DNA of 64,000 bases from Uranotaenia lowii (taxonomy: Eukaryota; Arthropoda; Insecta; Diptera; Culicidae). Position 1 is the stretch's first letter; the number at the start of each line of letters is the position of its first letter. The notes under the pieces are model-generated. The model did not search any database, was not told the DNA's origin, and worked only from the letters and a program-made list of their open reading frames with translations. This document shows positions 11,665-24,691 of the stretch, in pieces. The position numbers and the translations under genes are program-made. The stretch spans positions 320,778,906 through 320,842,905 of the forward strand of contig NC_073692.1 in NCBI RefSeq assembly GCF_029784155.1, in the 5' to 3' direction.

Positions 11665-13640
11665 GGGCCATCTTACCCCGCTGGTGCGTCTTGTACAGTT
11701 TTCCCCTACAAATGTTTATGTTTACTCGGGAACCATCCAGTGGGGAGATGAATAGAGAACAGTGGGGCACTCATACAATTTTTTGCATAACTCGATAACA
11801 TTTTAAGCATAGGGATCTAAGGAAGCCTTGGTGGAGTGCGGTTGTGTTTTTTCTGCTCGTGTAAATTTTTTTATACCAACAAAGTGAAATTACCAGTGTA
11901 AGTTGTTGAAGTGCTTCATTCCTAGGACTTCGCCTTCCGGAACAACCCTGAACAAAGAGATAAGTGGTTTAAATTTTTTCTTTGAACAATTTAACAATGT
12001 TATTTACGTTCGTTCTAGTTTTTCCTTTACAAATATTACGAAATAACCTATTCATCTGACTAAATATTTTCCGTGTCTAATAGAGTTGAGTTTTAGAAGA
12101 TAGAATAAGCTGACAGTACAACGAATTCTGCAAATTTCAAGTGCATTAAAAGATTATATGTTGCATTTGACGTGGCTAAGAGGGGTTCTGACTGGTTCTG
12201 GAAGATCAGCTACAGGACATTCAGCAAATCACAGGAAAAGGAGTCCTGAAACATATAAAGACCAAGGATGTATGAGGACCAAAAATTTTTGATTGCAAAG
12301 ATAAGTATTCAATGTCTTTGATATTTTTATCTTGTTTTATTTTTGAAAGTTTCAACCAATGCCTTCGAGGTATTTTAAATAAGTTTTAAATTGTGCAAAT
12401 ATTTTTCGACACTAATGCTCGAAATTCCATATTTGAAACTATTCACAGAAGTGATTAAATTCTAAATGTGTGTTGAGGTTAACGAAGTAAATTGCTGCAC
12501 TTTATTGATTTCGTTTTTGCTGGAGTGATATAGATTTTTCTTTTAATTTATGTTTCGTTCTCGAGAACATTGTGAGAACATTCAGAATAACTTAAAGAAA
12601 TTTTTTGTTAGAATAACAGATTTCAAGATCAGGCACAAGTTAAATAATTTATCGAATTATATTTATTTAGGTATAAACATCAGTTTGACATTAATTTGAA
12701 ATTTCTTTTTGATTCGGTTTCGATCACAACGTCTCTAAGGTGGTCGAACTGTTGAGATAGCGTTCAGGCTTTCTAAAGCAAAACTTTATACAGATTTTTG
12801 AAACTAAATGATTGAATGAATTTATTTTTTTTTTTGACATTTTTTTGAAAATATGAAACTATAATTTTGTATGTTAAGATGCATGAAAATTGCTAATTGA
12901 GGCTAGTTATAATGTCATACAATGAATTTTCAAATAGTTAGCTAGTACTATTGAAAATCAATATTCAATCCAAAACTCCTAATAGAAATATGTAAAAGAA
13001 CATTTACGTTAATGTATTTTTTCGAATAAATTTGCAAAAATTAAAAACAAACGTATGATGCTTCTTTTTAAAATTTTTAAGTATAAACATAATGGAAAAT
13101 AGTAAGAATTTTGTAATAAACTTTAAAACATACATACATTTTCGTTTTTTCGGCGCTTTATAAATGTTTTTGAAGATCGTTTTTATTTTATGTTTGTTTA
13201 AAAACTTCTATAAGATTATATTTTTATTTCAATTTTTCTTAATAAATTTCACAAAACAATTTTAAATTTTTCAAGATTTTTGTATAAAAGCCTCATTGAA
13301 GCTAGCGGTTTCAGTAGGAAACTTCAGGAGCCTAGGAGGTGTAGGACAAATTCATCACCCGTAATGCTGGCCTCCCAGGGTATGTATTCCCCAATTTTAC
13401 CTTTCTTAATCCTCCCCACGTTTATGGGTGGATCGTAGAGATCTCTGTGGGAGCAAATTTTCCAATTTAAGAGATTCTATAGTCTGAGGCAACGAATTGG
13501 AAGACTTAGCTTCTTTTAAAATTACAAGTCAGGAAGTGTAACATTTTCTAGAAAAGAAGGTGGTGCAATTCACAAAGACTGTTATTTTATAAAACGGAGA
13601 GTTGAAGAGTAACGCCAACCGAAGTTTTAGGCGACTTTTT
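11665..13640. other. AT-rich non-coding stretch
   Basis: One partial tandem unit near 11740-11830; otherwise nothing recognisable on either strand. Confidence 0.5.
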
Positions 13641-13683
13641 ATGCAAATGCGAATGCGAATGCGAATGCGAATGCGAATGCGAA
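13641..13683. repeat. (GCGAAT)n microsatellite
   Basis: Six to seven hexamers of GCGAAT in a row between AT-rich flanks. Confidence 0.9.
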
Positions 13684-13859
13684 ATCGATATCATTTTATG
13701 CAAATGGGGTCAAATTTGTCATAGGAAAGTATATGGAAAAAATAATTTAAGACTTCTCCTTTCTTTCCAGTGGGTAGCCAGAGAAGGGAGAAATGTGCAT
13801 ACATACTTTTTATAATAAGTCGAGAAATGATCGAGTAAATTTGGCATAGAAAGGATTGG

Positions 13860-14525
13860 GGTACGAGCTAAACTTCGACAACAAACTGCGCCTCTGGACC
13901 ACGAGATAGCTAACCACCTGCTCGATATCGATGGAGTCCGAATCATCGATAGGGAGACAATCAAAGAAAACTACGGATACTGGAAAGTTGCCACATTAAA
14001 ACCACATCTTACACTATAAACATTAAAAAAGATACAGAAAACATTCATCCTACATATCTCAATATTCTCAAAACTAAACAATCAATTAACGACACACAAA
14101 AAAACACACCACCTTACACACAACACAGAACGAGTTGACATTTAGAAACAACAAAAACAAAAGGTGAAAAGTGAAAACTGTGTCAAAGTTTCGATGCTGA
14201 CGAAAATTTAGCTCAAAATCACCGACCAACCGGATTTTATCCGAGAAAAACTTAACTCTGTAAATCAATCACTAATCTTCATTGTCATAAAACATGAATT
14301 AATTCGGATGATTAAAAAAAACAGATAAATAGACAGCTTAACATGGCCAGCCGAATAGAAAACAACAAGAAAACGACACTTTTTAGGTAAACATCTCTCA
14401 ACAAATATTTTGTAATCGGCCAAAAATAATGTTCAAATAAAATTTTAGTCCCTGAAGAAGATCCAAAACAGATTGAAACGTTGGATACATAAAACTAAAA
14501 TCGGTTTTGCTCTAAAATAGAGTGC
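13860..14525 (+). mobile_element. Probable Penelope-like element 3' fragment
   Basis: The end of an ORF (13879-14019) is followed by a roughly 440-bp A-rich 3' UTR. Near 14450-14500 the UTR reads 'ccctgaagaagatcc' and 'gattgaaacgttgg', a motif pair common at the ends of dipteran Penelope-like elements. The RT core is absent, so this is only a terminal fragment. The call rests on the UTR motif and the C-terminal residues together and is moderate. Confidence 0.45.
13879..14019 (+). pseudogene. C-terminal ORF remnant, probable Penelope-like endonuclease tail
   Basis: 47 codons on the plus strand, ending in a stop. The peptide contains 'HEIANHLLDIDGVRIIDRE' and then a 'KENYGYWKVATLKPHL' end. This resembles the C-terminal side of GIY-YIG endonucleases in Penelope-like elements (His..., 'ILDRE' block, then a lysine/histidine-rich end). 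Nothing upstream in frame is recognisable, because a 'gaccc..cc' tandem unit precedes it. It is a broken scrap and could instead be another LINE tail. Confidence 0.4.
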
Positions 14526-16044
14526 AAGCTGGAGTTTCCCTAGGAAAAACACAATGCTCAGTCGATCCCCAAACATTAAAAAAAAATGTTTTCTTGACTA
14601 CTCAACAGGGGGTCTCTCCAAATTTTATTTTTAATGACTTGGAAAGTGATCAAGCAAATGGAACTTAAATTGGCTTGGGAGAGGAATATTATACAAGCAA
14701 AACATTTATTGTGGTAGAATTTAGGAACTTATGAACAAATAAATGCAGTTTTAATTTTAGATAATAATGATGGGAAAACAAACGACAGGTTTTGAGATCA
14801 GAAAAGAATATTTTAGAGAACAAAAATTAATCTCTTTTGTTATATTTCCATCAATTTTAGCGGCGCGATTGGGTACACACATATGCGCATTATGCCCCTA
14901 CTGAATCTGAAATCCAATTTTCAACCTACTCTTCAAACTTCATTAAATTTGTAGCCTTTTTTGACCCTCCAGTTATTCAACTATCAGATTTAGACAAAAA
15001 ATAAACCAAATTTTCCAACACAATCGAAAATTAAAGTTAATCTTTTCAAATGCACTCTAAAACAAGGCTTTCTTCTTAACGTGGGCATTATGCCTCCTCT
15101 TCCCTACTTTTATCGGACCTTATGATCCGATTTTTTTTCGGGAAATTTTATTGAAAATTAAATTTATACAACTACCAGCCGTACAAAATTTCAAATTAAA
15201 ATTTAACATTTTATGCTGTCTAAGGCTAAAACTATTTAAATTTTTATATAATATATTAAATTATTTTTTAAATTAAATTATTAAATGTAACAACTAAACC
15301 AAATCTAATAGTTATAGTTTAAATTAAAACGAAAAAATCATTCATGCATACAGACCAACGAGAAGCGCATAAAATTTAATATAAAGATATGATATAAAAA
15401 TATAGATAATTGGAAAAAAATAAAAAGTTTAGAAAATGGAAGAAAAGATTGATTTACCTGTTAGTTTTTTTCTGACTGATTGACTATTTTAAAATGGAAC
15501 TATCAGATAGAATAGACTCCTCTACCAGGCTAGTTTATTCTAATTTAATTGAAAACAAACTCCAATTTTTCAAAGGAGTGACTTTTTTCATAATCATTTG
15601 GATTTATGAAAACTTAACTCGAAGCAATGTAAAGTCGTCTATAATTTATTGTTCACCCGGAATGTTGCTCACGCACATCGTACTACCCCAGATGGCAGCA
15701 GCGCAGCTTCGAAACTGCGGATTGTTCTCAATATGCGAATTGACTGAAAAGGACGAAACCAAAACAATCGGTTTTGGTTTTGTTCCAATGTGGCCGCGAA
15801 ATTCGAGTCCAGAAAATCGTAAGTATCAACACGTAGTTTCTTGAATGAATAAAAAAAATTGTTTGCATTTCCAAAATCACTTTAGCTAGTGTTTTTGAAT
15901 TTAAGATTGATTATTTAAATAGTTATATTCAAAACTTTCGAAAAATTCCTGCGAGTTATTGAGCTATAAATATGAAAATCGAAAGTTCAACGATCTTCAG
16001 TACTTGATTATTCAATTGAGCCACTTAATGCGAAGATTTTCAGA
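14526..16044. other. AT-rich non-coding DNA, one possible exon-like frame
   Basis: 14600-14720 holds one tandem unit of the Helitron family, and 14870-15110 holds 'atgcgcattatgcc' repeat scraps. A 116-codon frame at 15494-15844 contains a less AT-rich stretch (about 15650-15820) running into 'aaatcgtaagtatc', a good splice-donor match. I do not recognise the peptide and do not call a gene. Confidence 0.35.
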
Positions 16045-18186
16045 TAGGGTAAATGTACCCGAACTTGGCCCCTAAGGCATGGTTAACTATATTTCCCATG
16101 ATTGAAGTCTTCCTGTAATATGTACCTTCAAAAGTCCTTCGACAAATATGATTGCTTACTAGCCTGAAATGTAGTAAAAATATGTCCTTGCTTTAAAGCG
16201 GTGGATAGTTTGATATAAATCTGATCAAACTATTGATTGAAATGCTCCTTATTGTGGCCCCCGTTCCGAATTGTGGCCCTTTATGAGTTCCTTAAATTGG
16301 CAGCCTCTAGAAGAAATTTGCCTCACTAATACAACAACAGCCCCCACGAATTCGTTGATAATATCCTGGAAGGAAGCACAACAATGTTCTGTGTTGTTTT
16401 CAAAAAGTCGAAAGTACGAAATGTCAACCAATTTTTAAAATCGATATTTGCGTGCAGAATTATAATCTTACGTAAAAAAGTTTCATTTGTTTGTTTCAGT
16501 TTTTGTTGTGTTTAAAATTTCTATTATCAGAATGACAATCTAGAACAAAAAGGTTCGAAAATATTGCATTGGTTAACATAAAAATGTTTATTAACCGAGC
16601 AAACAAATCGTTTGTTCAATTTTTTAAAATGAAATCATGATAGATCTGTTTCCACTGAAGTTAACATACGATAGTGAATGTTCATATTTTTTTATTCCAC
16701 TCCCATAAAAGGAGGCGAGAAATTTTAAAAACCATTATGACCGAGGCAAGAAGCAAGCTAAAGCTAAAACTCAAGTAAGCGAACAATTCTTTGAATCATA
16801 CCTACATACTTAAAATGTCGCCCTTAGGAATTTTCTAGCAATCGTTTGCGTACACCCGGATAGCAAAACAAGACAAACTATCGCTCACTCCAGCCAGCCT
16901 GATAGAAATAGATTGCATCTCACTCGTTCGTTTGGGGACTGTAGCCAATGGAAGTGAACAACAAATTTACAAGCTGGGTGAAATTCAAGCTGCATCCCAC
17001 TCGCACTCATGCAAAATCATCATCCAAACTCGGCAGCGCTTCCTTTGCATATTCCTTTCCTACGGAAAACAAACGTCGTCACCTCTGCTGATGCACAGTG
17101 ATCCATAATATAAAACAAACTTTGTCAAAATATTATTTTTGATTTCACATGAAATTGAAAACAATAGAATTTAGCTCTTAATAACATAATTTTTCAACAT
17201 TGTAATGCAACTACTTTTTTTAATAAACATAATATTTAGAAAGTCATAATTTTAACTTTGTAACCATTCCTTTCAAAGCGACACATAAACCACAAATGTT
17301 CATCTCCAGCACAAATAAAACGAAATCAAAATACGTTGGACCTTATTTACATTTGTAGATTTCTTTTTTGGGTATGGATAAAGTTACTTCAACGTTGTGA
17401 TCCAAGATATCGATTCGGATCCGAATCCTGTTGATTTCGTGCTCAGAAGTTGAAAGGAAAAGTTCTAGAAATTTACCAAAAAAAAAAGGCAGCTAAGCTT
17501 TTAGTATTATAATTCCAACTAAGATGCCAAATACGCTTGAGAGATAAATAAATTGATTATAGTCCAAAATACATTTATGGTATTTTCAAGTTATTTTAAT
17601 TCAATCATTCTTTTTACTTTCGACCGGTTTTAAATTTCCAGACCACTGTGCACTAACGGCCGACAATTCGGCTGCCGGCTGCCGGCTACCGTCTGCCTGC
17701 TAATTTCGTTCTCACACATACATACAAACCTCAATTAGTGGAATTTCATGCCAAGATTAGGCGAAAAAAATGTTTATATTTTCTTCAATTTTAGATCAAA
17801 TATGTACGTTGTTTGGAGTAGGTTATAATTTTATATTTTTTGCCACGTTTTGCTGTAACCAACGGTATTTTTTAGTGATTTTTTCATAGGGAAATGTGTT
17901 TTTTAAATCGATCCGAAGGTGGCAGATGCACTAGCAAGGTAGGTTCATTTCAGATTTTTTCCAAAAATCGTAATTTTACTTCCAGTTCGTCATGTGAAAA
18001 AAAATTATTACGCAGATATCTGGATTCAATTGCGGGCAAATGCTATGCAGAATGTAGACAAATGCGATTTTCTTTTATGTTTGATTTATTTTATATTTTT
18101 AGGCATATGTTTGACATACAAATTACCAAAATGCATTTTGGCATGCCAAGATAAGGAGCATGCCAAGTTAAGGCTCACTTACCCTA
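16045..18186. mobile_element. Candidate 2.1-kb TIR element with TAGGGTAA ends
   Basis: The left end 'TAGGGTAAATGTACCC' followed by 'gaacttggc' faces the right end 'gccaagttaaggctcactta' + 'cccta'. These give imperfect inverted repeats of about 24 bp, and both ends abut TA. The interior has no recognisable transposase; open frames near 17894-18263 are short. 16250-16330 carries 'attgtggccc' duplications. The ends resemble in style, but do not equal, those of the GGGTAACGG family at 50-62 kb. It may be a non-autonomous element. Confidence 0.45.
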
Positions 18187-21100
18187 AGATCTTTCTTTAC
18201 AATTCAAATCTATCGCTTAGTGAGAGCAGAGTTGCCACTTCACAACCGCTTCTACCTACTTGAAGCAACTACCAATTATGAACTCCATCATGCGATGACA
18301 GATTTTTTTCTCTCCTAAATTGATTGATAACATGTAGGATATGGTTTCTACAGCTTGATCCAGTGATGATCAACTTTTCAATGAAAGAAACTTTAGCACT
18401 TGAGAAACAAACAAGTTTGATTTAGCGTTAATAAAAGAAAATGTTTGAATTCTCACTTGGGAGCCATGGCAGTCTTGTTTTTACAATGACGATGGCGATA
18501 ACACGAAAAGACAAAAAAAAAAACGGCCAAGATCAACGTGTGAACGATAAAAACCTATTTGTATTGAGTAAAATAATTACAGCCCCCTAGCGGCGCATTC
18601 ACTTATTTGTGGATGCAATCTTCACCTAAGTTTAATTTTTTATATTTTCTTCCTCTTTTCGTGGCAACATTAAATTGTTTCCATTTTTTTTGTGGTCTAA
18701 GTACATACCTACTCTGAAGAGTTGAGTTACCGGCAATGGTTCTTTTTTGTTGTATTTTATTACCTCCAAGAAGTAACCTATGAAGGAGCAAACATTTTTT
18801 TTTCGCGGTGCGTTTTTGCTAAAAGCGGGATTGTTTTCATCAATTGTAATTTTCCCGTCATTTCCTACTCGGCGCGCGATATGGCAAATGATTGGCCTCA
18901 TATCTGCATCGTCGTCACCTTTTGTTGGTTGCATAGATAGGCGCACAATATAATGGCGTTGGCGCCATTTGTTTCTGGTCGAACGACGCGTGTCTTGAGC
19001 GAGATTAATTGCGCGCGCGTTTTAGATGAGCGCAAATAAATCGTTACAAAACGACTTTTTATCAACACGGAATCGATCGGATCGCGCGCTCTGTCTGCGT
19101 ATGCTGTTGAGCTAGATTTATCTTTTATAGCGCTTGATTGGATTATGCTATCGGTCGGTGATTATCTGTTGTAAGCGTCTCTATACAATTTATTGACTTA
19201 TCAAAATTCCCATAATGTTTTTAGGAAAAAATTAATATTTAGAATATGAAGAGTTAACACCGAAGGTTAGATGATTGGTTCTTTTTAGGAAAAACTATTT
19301 TTGCAACCCAAATCTTACGTGGTGGAGAGTATCATGGGGGTATCGTGGGCCATGGGGAAACGTGGGCCACACTGAATATTACGGATGTGTGTTGAGATAA
19401 GTCTCAATCCAACTGTCATCGCCGTCGCATTGCGTGAATATAGTTAATAAAGTTTAAGATATTTTATTGGAAAATTTGAAAATTCAAACAGTTTTGAGGG
19501 CAAAAGTCAAACTGTAGTCGGTGGAATTTGTTTCACCTTATGTATTTGCGATATTTTCAAATTTTCAATCTCAAAACAACTCGAATTTTCGTTTTTGGGC
19601 AATTTAGATTTTAGGCAAGTTTGTTGCATGCAAGCTTCTGACCAATTTTTTCCCAATTTATTGAAAATTTGTATTATGTTTTATGTAGGGGGTATGTTTC
19701 TCGTCTCTATGCTAAAGCAAACGTCGTCGCAAGTGGACAGTAACCAAAACATACTGTTCACTGATCGCTGGAAAAATTTAACAGTCAGGCGCCTGTTTCT
19801 CAACCTATATTTCTTATGCACGTGGAGGCGATATGCTATCTAGATGTGTTTTTTCTTGCTTAATTGTACACAGCCCGTGGATATAAATGACGCCTAGATG
19901 TGACACGGATTGGTATTTTATCAATCGAATCAAAACCCATTGAAAGATTTGCAAAAATACTTCCATATTTAATTCGTGTAAAAGGAAGGTAGCATTTGTT
20001 ATCTAAAAATATAAATTTAGTTCTGATGCTATTGAAATAATGGTATGACACTTTGCGGACAATTGAAAAAAAAAGTAAAGAATTTTTATACAATTTTTTA
20101 TCCCATTTCACCTACAAGGTTATTTTTGAATCATATTGATAACAGAAATATGAATAAGATGTTTTCTACAGAGGTAGATCGCAAACATTTTGTTGAACAT
20201 GTAAAAATATACTTAACTGAAGTTTTATCGAGCGTTATTTAAATTTAAAGAAGATCAAAAAATCCCATCCAACACATGAACTGATCAAGAGCCTTTTCTT
20301 CAAATTAGATAAGATAGAACTGCCGTGTGCATAAGTGAAAGGTATCAGTGAAATAAACTATTTTTTTTGACCAAAAGTGAAGGAATTCATTTTCCGAAAC
20401 AATTTTCATTCAAGGAACACTAGAGCATGTTCAAACGTTCAACTTTTCTCTGTTACAAAATATTTAAAAATATGTTTTCTTCTAGAAATTGTTACTTCGG
20501 CTCAAACACACAACTGAAACGCATTTAGAAATGAAAATGGAAGCTTTTTATTTTAAATAATTCTAAAAAAAATCGTACTTTTTGCTTACAAACCAATTCA
20601 AGTACGTACTTAACATGAAAAGTATTTTTGTGTTACATGGCTGCATAAAAGAGACTTATGATCTGCTTCTTTTTTGAAAAGTGAGACTTTAGAACTGATA
20701 TACAACTGGAAGCAAAATTTTTATGAGAAATTTTTAGCATACCCTTAAAGTGTTAAAAACAATATTCCTTCCTGTCAACTTACACGGTTGGGCAAGGGCA
20801 AACGTCGAACTTATAAGAAATTCATCTTCAAAATTATTGAATATGTTGGAAAGACCAGAAGGGGTACTCCGAATATTGAAACTTAAGCGGATATTTAAAA
20901 TTCTTAAAGGTCTTTGTAAACGAAGGTCATTTGCTTTGAACAGCATTCGATAAAAGTGGAGTAACAAACATAATTTTATACTGCAGGAATACTGCTGATA
21001 TATCAATGAAACTTGATAAAACAAACAGAAATGCGTATTAAATCCATTTTAAAGCCATTACTCTGAGCATTTGAAAACAAGCTTTGCATTTCCACTCGCC

Positions 21101-21656
21101 CCAACATACGGGACCAATGGTAACTTAGAAATTTGTTTTTGCCAACATTTTTGAGTATTTGACTTTTAAAGAGAAAATAAAAAACTCTCTACATTTATTT
21201 AGTGATGCAATTGATATTTTTTTAAATACTTATATTATTTTCTTTAATAAATTTACTTAAAAAAAAGAAATTTGAACTGTATAAAATCGATAATTTTCAT
21301 ACCATGACAAGTGCTGTTAGGGAAAACTTCAAGCTGTAATGTCTCATGTTCACGAGTTTGGCATATGGCGAAACATTTTTTAACATAATTTTGGCGCAAA
21401 AAGTATAGATATTCAAACTGCTTTTGCGAAGGGCGAGGTTGGTAAAAAAAAGCTTTTTGAAAAGATTATTAAAAATCATTTTCATCGTTTTTTTCAAATT
21501 TCTATAGCTTATTTTCTCAACTCCAAAAAATACACCATCTAAAGCTAATCAGGAGCTGGAAGTGCTCATAATACAGAATATTAGGAATATACTCAAAAAA
21601 CTGTTCCGATTCACGCTATTGATCGGTTTTCAAAATTATATCTCCATAAAGTACAA
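18187..21656. other. Unique AT-rich stretch
   Basis: No supported gene. 18940-19180 is locally GC- and CpG-richer ('ggcgttggcgccatttg', 'attgcgcgcgcgtttt') and could be a regulatory or 5' gene region, but no exon can be shown. The open frames at 18603-18946, 19595-19843, 19860-20111, 20734-21024 and 21297-21497 are AT-driven and match nothing I know. Confidence 0.45.
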
Positions 21657-21678
21657 TCTATATATATAAAAATGAATT

Positions 21679-21706
21679 TCTGTCTGTCTGTCTGTCTGTC
21701 TGTCTG
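21679..21706. repeat. (CTGT)n microsatellite near the Helitron 5' end
   Basis: About seven CTGT units immediately after the conserved Helitron 5' end. It is a common feature of this Helitron type in mosquitoes. Confidence 0.9.
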
Positions 21707-22506
21707 TTCCCTATAGACTCAGAAACTACTGATCCGATTTACGTGAAACTTGGCAGGCAGGGGTATTGGAGGCCGGGGAAGGTTCCTATTATGGTTTGGG
21801 ACCCCTCCCCCTAACAGTAAGGGGGGGAGGGGCCTCCCAAACAAAAGACAACTTTTTGCATAACTCGAGATCCAATCAAGCAAATGGTATCAAATTTGAC
21901 ATGGGGTGTTATTTGGGGACGGGGAATATTTCTATGAATATAAGGTACCCCTCTCTCTTCCCAGTGGGGTGATAGGAAGGGGAGAGGGGGACTACATTAC
22001 AATTTTTCATATAACTCGAAAACTATTCAAGATATTGGAACCAAATTTGGCATGGGAAGGTATTTTGATACGAATAATATTTCAATGATTATTTGAGACC
22101 CCTCCCTCTTTCCAGTTGAAAGGGGGAGGGGCCCCTTTCATATTTTTTTACATAACTCAAAAACTAATAAAGCAAATGGAACCAAATTTGGCATAGGGAT
22201 GTATTTGGATACGAAAAATATTTCTATGGTTATTTGAGACCCCTCCCTCTTTACAGTAGGGAAAAATAAAGGGGAGGAGGGAGCCTCTCTTTTAATTTGA
22301 CATAACTCAAAAACTAATTAAGCAAATGGAACCAAATTTTGCATGGGCAGGTATTTGGGAACGTGACATGTTCTTATGATTGTTTGAGACCCCTTCCTTC
22401 TTCCAGCGGGGAGAAAGGAAAGAGGGAGGGAAAGTTCATACAATTTTTATTGCCTAACTCAAGAACTACAACAACAAATGGAACCAAATTTGGCATGGAA
22501 TGATAA

Positions 22507-22751
22507 CACTGGGTGACAGCCAAAAAATAGTCTGGGGTTTCTCAGCTGATTTAGACTAATTTTTGTGTCCTGAGTTAGAATATCACATTGATTTTGCTGT
22601 ATCAGGTCAACTTTTTGAGATACAGTATTCTAATATCCTGACCTGACTAAACAAAACCATGGTCATTTTCGGACTCAAGGCGTCAATATTAGTCTAATTC
22701 AGTTGGAAAACCCTGGACTATTTTCAAAAAATCTTTTTTTGTTACTCAGTG
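22507..22751. mobile_element. MITE, 245 bp, CACTGRGTRACA ends
   Basis: It interrupts a Helitron tandem unit. Terminal inverted repeats are CACTGGGTGACA versus CACTGAGTAACA, and the inverted similarity continues through 'aatagtctggggttt' and 'tagactaat'. TAA flanks both sides (22504-22506, 22752-22754), compatible with a TA/TAA duplication. The CACTG start suggests a Tc1/mariner-derived MITE (inference). Confidence 0.75.
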
Positions 22752-23132
22752 TAATTGGGGTACGAGAAATGCTTCTATGAATATTTCGTATCCCTCACAT
22801 CTTCGAAAAGGTGGATGAAAAGGGAGAGAAGAGGTCTCCTTTACAATTTTCAGTATGACTGGAGAGCTGATGGACGAATTTAACCACATTTGGCATCTGA
22901 GGGTATTTGGATACGAGAAATGTTTCTATTATAAATTGAAGCCCCGCATTTTTTCAACGGAAAGATATGAAGGGGGAAAGGGGGGTTTCCATACAATGTT
23001 TTGCATCACTCGAGAATTAATAGAGCAAATGAAATAAAATTTGATATCAAAAAGTATTTTAGAACAAAATATACTTTTATGAATATTAAGTTCTCACCCC
23101 TCCATTCAATGGGGAGAACGGAAGGAGGATTG

Positions 23133-23230
23133 CCCAAGTAGCACTGTTTGATTTGTAAGACTATTCAGGCCTCTTTTAAAACCAAAACTTGGTCTTAGAG
23201 CCGGTTATAAAACCTAAAATGTTGCTTGGG
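23133..23230. mobile_element. Short CCCAAG-family MITE, 98 bp
   Basis: Ends are CCCAAGTAGCA and TGTTGCTTGGG, flanked by a direct TG on both sides. It interrupts a Helitron tandem unit. The ends match the larger elements at 28191-29553 and 29783-30675. Confidence 0.7.
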
Positions 23231-24162
23231 TGTACTTCCTTTCAAGTTTATGCAAAACTCAAGAATTTACAACGCAAATAAAACCAAATTTGCCATGGGA
23301 TGGTATTTGAATACGAGATATATTTTTATGTCAAACAATTCCTTTCTTGCAGTGGGATGATAGAATTGGGAATAAAGGAAGGGAAGAGAAAAGCTTACAC
23401 TTAACTTTTTTTTCCGAGAAATGGACAAAACTTAACATGGAAAATCATTTTGGTATGATTCTACGATTATCTGACATACCATCCTCCTTTCAGTGAGTAT
23501 GTACATAGGAGGAGGGAGGTCCCAATACAATTTTGTTAGCATTAGTTCTCAATTTATGCTAACGAAGCCAACAGATGGAAATGGAAAGGTACTTGGTTAC
23601 GAGATATGTTTCTACGATTGTTATAGACCCTTACGCTTACAGTGTAGAGAGGAGAAGAAAGGAGGGGGTTCCACATAAATTTTGTTGTAAAGCTTAAAAA
23701 CTTATCAACCAATGGAACAATATTTGATAAAAGAAGATTTTTTGGAATGAATAAAATGGGTATGATTATTAAAAATCACCCCCTCATTCAGCAGGGGGGG
23801 GGGGGGGAAGGACAAGGGGGGCTCTTTCATTAGTTTTTCAGCATAAATCCAGAAAATATCCAGCAAAAACAAAAAAAAAAGTTATAAAGTTTTTCTAAAG
23901 GGGGGAGGGGCCTTCTTTTTAATTTTTTACATAACTCAAAAACTAATCAAGCAAATGGAACCAAATTTGGCATGGGCGGATATTTGGGAACGTGACATGT
24001 TCTAATGATTGTTTGAGACCCCTTCCTTCTTCCAGCGGGAAGAAAGGAAAGAGTGTTATAATTTGATTTAAAATAATGGCAACAAAACAATAAAAATTTG
24101 AGTGAATTCTGAAAATATCATTTGATTTTGAAAGGTGTAGCAAAGCACACCGGGTCAGCTAG

Positions 24163-24685
24163 TATGCAAGAAATTCCAATATGCGAATCTTTTTCTTTCA
24201 ATTAGAAACTTATGTAAACTCGAGCCGGGTAAATCAGCCTACCTTTTTTAAGCAGTGGGGGACAAAATTGGAAAAGATGGGGGAGCTCCCATGTATGTTT
24301 AAGATAAGATTTTTTGGCATATTTGGCATAACTCAAAAAAAGATGTGACAAATGTTTTTTTGATAGTTCGTAACTTCCCACTTTGCGAAAAAAGGTGGAA
24401 AATCCATAAATTTTAAAATATTTGAGTCATTATGAAGCTTTTAAAACAGAGTCCAAATTTCAAATCTTGGATAACAAATTTAGAGATCAAGTTTCAGTAA
24501 ATAATATATACCAACTTTGAATTGCAATTCGGAACTCCAGCTGCAGCTCTCATTTCAAAGTTTTTGGATCTGAACTATGATGAGGTTTGATTTAAAAAAA
24601 TGCTTACAAAAATCTAAATTTGAATCAATTTTTACAAATTACATTTATTTTTGGAAGGTGTAGCAAAGCACACCGGGTCAGCTAG
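24163..24685 (+). mobile_element. Second Helitron 3' end segment
   Basis: The terminal hairpin and the 'caccgggtcagctag' end of the Helitron recur exactly at 24656-24685, again followed by T. The segment between the two ends has one degraded tandem unit and AT-rich DNA. Either the Helitron at 21657 inserted into an older relative, or this is one element with a duplicated terminus; no second 5' end is visible upstream. Confidence 0.65.
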
Positions 24686-24691
24686 TAATTT

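Larger units (their letters stand above)
21748..24060 (+). repeat. Helitron-internal tandem array, ~140-bp units
   Basis: About twelve diverged units. Each runs: 'cataactcgaaaacta', 'aagcaaatggaaccaaattt', 'ggcatgggaaggtatttgg', 'atacgagaaatatttctatg', 'gagacccctccctctttcc', then 'agggggaggggc'. Unit starts are near 21748, 21890, 22043, 22182, 22334, 22487, 22880, 23037, 23285, 23720 and 23960. Poly-G runs lie near 23792-23807. Confidence 0.85.
21657..24162 (+). mobile_element. Non-autonomous Helitron
   Basis: It starts with TC ('tctatatatataaaaatg'), ends with CTAG (a CTRR end) and sits between A (21656) and T (24163), as expected for Helitron insertion into AT. A hairpin, GGTGT / ACACC with an 8-nt loop (24134-24151), lies 11 nt before the 3' end. 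There is no Rep/helicase ORF. The body is a (CTGT)n tract followed by about a dozen ~140-bp tandem units, and it carries two MITE insertions (22507-22751 and 23133-23230). Confidence 0.8.
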
